Below are positions 59,621 through 64,000 of a stretch of 64,000 nucleotides of DNA, in pieces. The position numbers and the translations under genes were made by a program. Within the stretch, counting starts at the first letter, position 1. Every line of letters begins with the position of its first letter. Below the pieces are notes generated by a model, which made no database searches, had not been told where the DNA came from, and saw only the letters and a list, made by a program, of their open reading frames with translations. Origin of the DNA: Bacillota bacterium (lineage in GTDB: Bacteria > Bacillota > Clostridia > Oscillospirales > Ruminococcaceae); NCBI GenBank assembly GCA_023439835.1, contig JAEXUW010000011.1, positions 1 to 64,000 on the forward strand, given 5' to 3'.

Positions 59621-60118
59621 CTATTTCTTAACTTGAAGAGCGTCGCTGCCCTTCTGAATTGCAATTGCGCCTGTTCTGACAATTTCCGCAATGCCATAAG
59701 GCTTAAGCATTTCTTCAAATCTCGCCAGATGATAGGTTGTGTCGGAAAGCTCAAGAGTGATAGTTGAATGACTGAGGTCAATAATTTTCGCATTCATTAT
59801 CTCGGCGATAGTCATTATTTCCGAACGCTTTTCAGCACCGACATGAACCTTAATGAGAAGAAGCTCTCTTTGAATAAGCTCGTCAGAACAAAGTGTCCTT
59901 ACCTTAATTACGTCAATAAGCTTATTGAGCTGTTTTTCAATCTGCTCAAGTGTATACTCGGTGCCTTCAGCGACAATAGTAATTCTCGAAATATCGGGAT
60001 TGTCCGTCACACCGACAGCAAGGCTGTCAATATTAAAACCTCGTCTGGAAAATAGTCCGGAAATTCGTGACAGAACACCGGCATGGTTTTCAACAAGAAC
60101 TGATAAAGTATGTTTCAT
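59621..60118 (-). CDS. ilvN: Acetolactate synthase small (regulatory) subunit
   Basis: The 165-residue protein begins HTLSVLVENHAGVLSRISGL, the ACT domain that senses valine, followed by GFNIDSLAVGVTDNPDISRI and a C-terminal domain with IDLSHSTITLELSDT. It activates the large subunit and gives feedback inhibition. I place the start at 60118 with a GGTGA site; a longer in-frame start would run into ilvB. It begins 17 bases after ilvB. Confidence 0.94.
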   Translation of the reverse strand: MKHTLSVLVENHAGVLSRISGLFSRRGFNIDSLAVGVTDNPDISRITIVAEGTEYTLEQIEKQLNKLIDVIKVRTLCSDELIQRELLLIKVHVGAEKRSEIMTIAEIMNAKIIDLSHSTITLELSDTTYHLARFEEMLKPYGIAEIVRTGAIAIQKGSDALQVKK

Positions 60119-60135
60119 ATATTCACCGCAACTTT

Positions 60136-61749
60136 CTATAAGGTAGAGTCGTCGGGATTGACGACACATTCAACAAACAGCATCCCCTTTTTTGAGGAAA
60201 GCTTTTCAATAGCTTCACCGGCACTTTCATCATCGACAACACGTATAGCTTCAATGCCATATGCACGTGCAAGCTGAATAAAATCGGGGCTCCCGTCAAG
60301 GAAGACAGCAGTTAGCCGATTGTCATGCTTAATCTTTTGATACTCACGAACCATTCCAAGCCTTGAGTTATTCATCACAATGATTTTTATATCAACATCA
60401 TGCTGAACGGCTGTTGCAAGCTCCATCATCTGCATTTGAAAAGAGCCGTCACCGCAAATAGCGATTACCTCATTGCTCTTGTCGGCGAGCTTTGCGCCAA
60501 CAGCAGCAGGGATAGAATAGCCCATGGTTCCCATTCCGCCGGAGGTGATGAAACGTCCGCCGTCTTTAATATGATAATTGTTTGAAGTCCAAATTTGATT
60601 TTGACCGACGTCAGCCGATACAACGCATTTTGCGGGCATTCTCTCAGACAAGTCAGCGATGAATTTCATTGGATTTATAAAGCCTTTTTCGGCGGGCTTG
60701 TACTCGGGCGTCTTTTTCATGGAATTCAAATGCTTTATCCATTCGTTGCGCTCTGTAACTTCAGAAGCTTCCGCCAGCTGTTCTAAAATCAGCTTAGCGT
60801 CCCCGACGACAGGGATATTAGCCCCGATATTCTTCCCGATTTCAGCGGGATCAATATCAATATGAATTATCTTAGTTGTTTCCTGAAGAAAAACAGGCGA
60901 TTTGACAGCCCTGTCACCGACTCTTGCGCCGATTAATAAAAGCAAATCACAGTCATTGAGCGCCTTGTTGGCAATCTGCTTTCCGTGCATTCCAAGCATT
61001 CCGAAATACAGGGGATAATCGTCACTTACCGCAGATATGCCCATCATAGTAGTAATAATAGGAATACCGCATTTTTCAGACAGCAAACGAAGCTCATCAC
61101 TTGCGTTTGACAGAAAAATTCCGCCACCCGCACATATAAGCGGACGCTTAGACTCTTCAAGTGCCGAAACAACGCGCTTAATCTGAAGCTTGTTGCCCTT
61201 CCCCGTCGGCTTATAGCTTCTTATGTCAACTTCCTTTGGATAGTCAAACTTTATGTCAATATTCTGAACATCAAACGGAACGTCAATGAGAACAGGCCCC
61301 GGTCGTCCGCTTCCTGCAATATAAAAGGCTTCTTTAAATGTTTTTGGAATATCATGAGCGTTCTTGACAAGATAGCTGTGCTTGACAAAAGGCTCGGCGG
61401 AGCCTGTAATGTCAGCCTCCTGAAAAACGTCGCGACCTATCTGGTCGCAGTTGACTTGACCGGTGATTACAACAAGCGGAATCGAATCCATATAAGCCGT
61501 CGCTATTCCTGTGATGAGGTTTGTTGCCCCCGGTCCTGAGGTTGCTATACAAACAGCAGGCTTGCCGGTTATTCGTGCATAGCCGTTTGCCGAGTGAGCG
61601 GCATTAGCCTCATGCCTGACGAGAATATGACGAATATCAGTGTCTGAAAGAGAGTCGTAAAAGGGGCAGATAGCCGCACCGGGATATCCAAAGACGACCT
61701 TAACGCTCTCCTTTACCAGACATTTTACCATTGCTTCACAAGCTTTCAT
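60136..61749 (-). CDS. ilvB: Acetolactate synthase large (catalytic) subunit
   Basis: The 537-residue ThDP/FAD enzyme joins two pyruvates to acetolactate. Seen: VFGYPGAAICPFYDSL, the catalytic Glu in LVRHEANAAHSANGYARITG, the ThDP-Mg motif GDGSFQMQMMELATAVQHDV...NN in two pieces, and the FAD-region PLYFGMLGMHGKQIANKALN. The herbicide-site Trp of the usual GMVRQWQ is Tyr here (LGMVREYQKIKHDNR), and the following stretch is atypical. Its own promoter lies 75 bases upstream. Confidence 0.92.
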   Translation of the reverse strand: MKACEAMVKCLVKESVKVVFGYPGAAICPFYDSLSDTDIRHILVRHEANAAHSANGYARITGKPAVCIATSGPGATNLITGIATAYMDSIPLVVITGQVNCDQIGRDVFQEADITGSAEPFVKHSYLVKNAHDIPKTFKEAFYIAGSGRPGPVLIDVPFDVQNIDIKFDYPKEVDIRSYKPTGKGNKLQIKRVVSALEESKRPLICAGGGIFLSNASDELRLLSEKCGIPIITTMMGISAVSDDYPLYFGMLGMHGKQIANKALNDCDLLLLIGARVGDRAVKSPVFLQETTKIIHIDIDPAEIGKNIGANIPVVGDAKLILEQLAEASEVTERNEWIKHLNSMKKTPEYKPAEKGFINPMKFIADLSERMPAKCVVSADVGQNQIWTSNNYHIKDGGRFITSGGMGTMGYSIPAAVGAKLADKSNEVIAICGDGSFQMQMMELATAVQHDVDIKIIVMNNSRLGMVREYQKIKHDNRLTAVFLDGSPDFIQLARAYGIEAIRVVDDESAGEAIEKLSSKKGMLFVECVVNPDDSTL

Positions 61750-61829
61750 TAAAGTCCCCCCTGATTATTTGAAATTAAAGCATGAAAAATGCAAAAAATA
61801 CTACACCGTGATAAGTGTATGTAAAATTA

Positions 61830-61858
61830 ATTATAATGGTTTTCAAACAAAACGTCAA
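61830..61858 (-). promoter_or_regulatory. Promoter of ilvBNC
   Basis: On the minus strand TTGACG (61858-61853), 17 bases, TATAAT (61835-61830). The leader is only about 75 bases, too short for a T-box. Confidence 0.75.
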
Positions 61859-61974
61859 GAGCATTTATTACAATAAAATCGCTTGTTAGCCATGTTTGAC
61901 AGTTGAATATGCTATAAGTCACACAGCGCCGATACCATAGCTTCAAGAAATTTGAAAATCACAATATATTCCGT

Positions 61975-62003
61975 TTGATTTTTTCCCAGAAATGTAGTAC
62001 AAT
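61975..62003 (+). promoter_or_regulatory. Promoter of the binding-protein gene
   Basis: TTGATT (61975-61980), 17 bases, TACAAT (61998-62003), about 30 bases before the TTG start. Confidence 0.6.
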
Positions 62004-62033
62004 AATATCAAAGATTTTTGAAGGAGAATTCAC

Positions 62034-62966
62034 TTGAAAAAGTTATTGGCCCTTGTACTGCTGCCGTTTTTGCTTCTTACGGCTTTTGGCTGTTCGGATA
62101 TATATAATGAGGACCCCACTTTAGCAGACAGCTCTGTGGTGGAGAGCTTTAATTTCCCTGTCAGTGTTCAGAATGTTGAATTTTTTGAGGCTCCTCTTAC
62201 TGTTATTTCTCTGTCGCCCGCTGTTTCTGAAATCATTAGTGATATCGGAATGTCAGACAGGCTTGTGGGAAGAAGCACATACTGCAATTACCCTGACAGC
62301 ATGGAGATTATTCAAACTGTGGGAAGTCCCGCATCGCCTGATATAAGTAGAATTGTTGAGATAAATCCGAGCGTTCTAATCACGCTCAGTCCTATCGCAT
62401 ACGCCGAGAAAAAAGAGCTTGAGAAAAACGGAATAAAGATTGTTACATTCAGCCCGCCTAAAACATATTATGAGCTTGTTGATTTTTATGCGGGAATATC
62501 AACCCTATTCTATGGAAGGGTTTCGTCCGGAAAAATTACTGAGGAAAAGTTGATAACGCTTGATGATGCAATGTATTCTGCACAGAACAAAGGCTTCACG
62601 CACAGCTTTGTTTATATTGAAACGAATGAGCTAGCGGTAGCAACGGGGGACACTCTTGAAGCTGATATACTTTCAGTGTTCGGGAATAATATTGCGGCTG
62701 AAAAAAGCGGTTATTCAATGAGTGCTGAGGATATTGCAGCGGCAGACCCTTATTTGATTTTTATAGCAAAAGGTGTCGATACAGAAAATCTCCCCGACAG
62801 TATAAAAGCACTTGACTCTTATATATCGGGAAGAATAATTGAAGTTGACAACACGTATTTTGAAAAACCGTCAGCAAGACTATCAGAGCTTGTAACGGCA
62901 CTGACTAACAGCGTATCGGCAATTCCGCCGAAAGCCCCTCCTGTTTCAGAGAGCGTTACCGATTAA
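62034..62966 (+). CDS. BtuF-like ABC transporter substrate-binding lipoprotein
   Basis: The 310-residue lipoprotein starts at TTG (AAGGAGAATTCAC before it) and has the lipobox AFGC at about residues 17-20. The type III binding fold (Peripla_BP_2) shows TVISLSPAVSEIISDIGMSD followed by LVGRSTYCNYP, IVEINPSVLIT and SVFGNNIAAE with ADPYLIFIAKG. This is typical of cobalamin or siderophore receptors. No permease or ATPase gene follows within the window, so its transporter is elsewhere or missing. Confidence 0.82.
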   Translation: MKKLLALVLLPFLLLTAFGCSDIYNEDPTLADSSVVESFNFPVSVQNVEFFEAPLTVISLSPAVSEIISDIGMSDRLVGRSTYCNYPDSMEIIQTVGSPASPDISRIVEINPSVLITLSPIAYAEKKELEKNGIKIVTFSPPKTYYELVDFYAGISTLFYGRVSSGKITEEKLITLDDAMYSAQNKGFTHSFVYIETNELAVATGDTLEADILSVFGNNIAAEKSGYSMSAEDIAAADPYLIFIAKGVDTENLPDSIKALDSYISGRIIEVDNTYFEKPSARLSELVTALTNSVSAIPPKAPPVSESVTD

Positions 62967-63023
62967 ATTTAATTCTGCACTTATTATACAGCCCAGTAAT
63001 TATAGTAACGGCGTAGAAAAAAC

Positions 63024-63052
63024 TTGACAAATCAAAGAAACTATAATATTAT
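63024..63052 (+). promoter_or_regulatory. Promoter of antisense RNA (candidate antitoxin)
   Basis: TTGACA (63024-63029), 17 bases, TATTAT (63047-63052). Transcription would start near 63059, facing the small toxin gene on the other strand. Confidence 0.65.
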
Positions 63053-63058
63053 AACAGT

Positions 63059-63150
63059 ACAGATTGCGGGAATCATTTATGATTATTGCCTCAAAATAAT
63101 GGAATAAAATAACCACCGAGTTTTCGAGGCCGGGTGGTTATTTTATTATT
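63059..63150 (+). ncRNA. Candidate antitoxin small RNA of a type I toxin-antitoxin locus
   Basis: The predicted transcript of about 90 nt starts near 63059 and ends at the bidirectional terminator 63103-63147, so its 3' part is complementary to the 3' end of the toxin mRNA. Its 5' part (CAGATTGCGGG at 63060-63070, TTATTGCCTC at 63083-63092) is repeated, not complemented, at the 5' end of the toxin transcript. No ORF of note is present. Confidence 0.55.
63103..63147. terminator. Shared bidirectional terminator of toxin mRNA and antisense RNA
   Basis: A perfect 15-bp inverted repeat (AATAAAATAACCACC and its complement) has A- and T-rich edges on both sides. Convergent transcripts from 63059 (+) and about 63331 (-) both end here, the arrangement known from the enterococcal par locus. 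Confidence 0.8.
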
Positions 63151-63214
63151 GCTTTTTTTCTAATATTCTGCATATTAATACAAGAATAATAATAAGTACT
63201 ATCATGTATTCCAT
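63146..63214 (-). CDS. Small hydrophobic peptide, candidate type I toxin (22 aa)
   Basis: The peptide MEYMIVLIIILVLICRILEK, plus KQ, is one membrane helix with a basic tail, as in Fst/TxpA/holin-like type I toxins. I place the start at 63214, nine bases after GGAGG; an in-frame ATG at 63223 touches that site. The site is enclosed in a hairpin (CCTCCA-ctttat-TGGAGG, 63241-63224), a typical block on translation. The stop codon lies in the arm of the shared terminator. The predicted mRNA starts near 63331, leaving a leader of about 115 bases. Toxicity is inferred from form and context; the sequence family is not recognised. Confidence 0.6.
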   Translation of the reverse strand: MEYMIVLIIILVLICRILEKKQ

Positions 63215-63337
63215 GTTGAACATCCTCCAATAAAGTGGAGGTGTCAATTGAAAATAAAGCTATACTGCAATAATCAATAACATTCACCTCCCTAAAGAGG
63301 CAATAACCAACCCAACAAGCCCGCAATCTGACACCAT

Positions 63338-63367
63338 AATATAACATAAAATTATAAAATAAGTCAA
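63338..63367 (-). promoter_or_regulatory. Promoter of the candidate toxin mRNA
   Basis: On the minus strand TTGACT (63367-63362), 18 bases, TATATT (63343-63338). Start expected near 63331, directly before CAGATTGCGGG, the same distance seen for the antisense promoter. Confidence 0.6.
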
Positions 63368-63388
63368 GAATATCCATATCCATAAATA

Positions 63389-63420
63389 ATACACCGAAAG
63401 CCATTATGACCTTCGGTGTA
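63389..63420. terminator. Terminator downstream of the TlpA-like gene
   Basis: ATACACCGAAAG and CTTCGGTGTAT pair around ccattatgac, with T-rich flanks in both directions. Confidence 0.7.
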
Positions 63421-63424
63421 TTTT

Positions 63425-64000
63425 TTATCTTATACTGTTTATACCGTTTTCCAGTGCAGACTTTGTGATTTGTCCTGTATGCTTGCTTGAAACATCACCG
63501 CTTTTTGAAATAAACACGGTTGTCGGCAAAGATGAAATTCCATATGCCTTTGAAGCACTTTGGCTTGTGTCATAGAGCGCTGTGAATGAAAAGCCCATGC
63601 TGCTCAAATATGCTTGAGCGGTTTCAATTGTTTCTCTTTTTCCGTCTGTCATGTTAACCATCAGAAATATCACGCCCTGTGCCGAATATTTATTATACAT
63701 TTCATCAAAGTCAGGCATTTCAGCTTTACAGGGCGGGCACCAGCTTGCCCAGAAGTTGAGCACTATCGGCTTGCCGAAGTAGTCAGAGAGCTTAACGGCT
63801 CCCCCTGATTTGGTGTATACCGTAAAGTCAGGTGCGCTTCCGTTGATTTCGGGCTGTGCGGGTGCTCCTGCGGTTGAAAAAGTCTGCTCTGTTTTAACTG
63901 TCGGTGTCGGCTTTTTTGTTGCTGCAGGAGCTTCGGTTTGAGCCTGTGGTGAAGAAGCTTCAGGCACAGGCTCTGTATCAGCTTCAGTTTCAGTTGCCAT
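63425..64000 (-). CDS. TlpA/ResA-like thiol-disulfide oxidoreductase (5' end outside window)
   Basis: At least 191 residues are present. A low-complexity Glu/Thr/Pro/Ala linker (residues about 1-50) leads into an AhpC/TSA-type thioredoxin domain with SAPDFTVYTKSGGAVKLSDY, the active site FWASWCPPCKAEMPDF and the cis-Pro strand ISSLPTTVFIS. The linker suggests a membrane- or lipid-anchored extracellular protein. The Met at the window edge is probably internal, because no signal peptide is present. Such proteins reduce disulfides in secreted proteins or cytochrome c apoproteins. Confidence 0.85.
   Translation of the reverse strand: MATETEADTEPVPEASSPQAQTEAPAATKKPTPTVKTEQTFSTAGAPAQPEINGSAPDFTVYTKSGGAVKLSDYFGKPIVLNFWASWCPPCKAEMPDFDEMYNKYSAQGVIFLMVNMTDGKRETIETAQAYLSSMGFSFTALYDTSQSASKAYGISSLPTTVFISKSGDVSSKHTGQITKSALENGINSIR

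Noticed and set aside
63138..63404. 88-residue minus-strand frame overlapping the small toxin
   Set aside because: Its start lies upstream of the predicted promoter region and its frame differs from the hydrophobic peptide. A shorter internally started form overlapping the toxin cannot be excluded but has no properly spaced ribosome site.

Overview
The window looks like chromosome of a low-G+C Firmicute of class Clostridia, probably an Oscillospirales (Ruminococcaceae-like) gut anaerobe. The evidence is a Clostridia-order S10-spc-alpha ribosomal operon with adk-map-KOW-infA-rpmJ in its second half, a type Z (zinc) uS14, a type 3 ProRS, a T-box leader in front of hisS-aspS, and GGAGG ribosome sites with frequent GTG and TTG starts. 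No rRNA and no CRISPR array was seen. The one tRNA is the initiator tRNA-fMet.

Layout. (1) 1-2.2 kb: an AT-rich tandem array of four or more related small lipoproteins with decayed copies. (2) 2.4-12.4 kb: a PucR-type regulator followed by a catabolic cluster: class III aminotransferase, iron alcohol dehydrogenase, a complete LIV-type ABC importer and an N-carbamoyl amino acid/ureido hydrolase. This suggests import of an N-carbamoyl (ureido) amine or amino acid, decarbamoylation, transamination to a semialdehyde and reduction to a hydroxy acid. (3) 12.5-15.1 kb: manA and a sialate O-acetylesterase. (4) 15.2-20.8 kb: a decayed genomic island bounded by an 81-bp direct repeat containing the tRNA-fMet 3' end. 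It carries a small secreted peptide gene next to a BcrA-like ABC transporter operon, a ParA remnant and a recombinase-like remnant. (5) 20.9-24.8 kb: T-box, GNAT, hisS, aspS. (6) 24.8-30.8 kb: cell-shape genes mreB-mreC-mreD-pbp2 and a separate minD-mgsA unit. (7) 31-42.5 kb: aspartokinase, mnmA, an ECF sigma/anti-sigma pair, a YdbC-like protein, deoD, a flippase, proS and small membrane proteins. (8) 42.5-58.5 kb: the ribosomal protein operon with an attenuator-like leader, secY, adk, map, infA, rpoA and rplQ. (9) 58.5-61.8 kb: ilvB-ilvN-ilvC. (10) 62-64 kb: a cobalamin/iron-type binding lipoprotein, a probable type I toxin-antitoxin locus and a partial TlpA-like thioredoxin.

Most noteworthy: a par-like convergent RNA pair around a 22-aa hydrophobic peptide at 63.0-63.4 kb; the tRNA-fMet island with a peptide/BcrA-type ABC module; rpmJ (bL36) split by a one-base deletion; the hisS-aspS T-box whose specifier region reads GACAC, so that Asp and His codons overlap; and an intrinsic terminator in the S10 leader. 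Family assignments come from reading motifs and from memory of the families; no database search was run.
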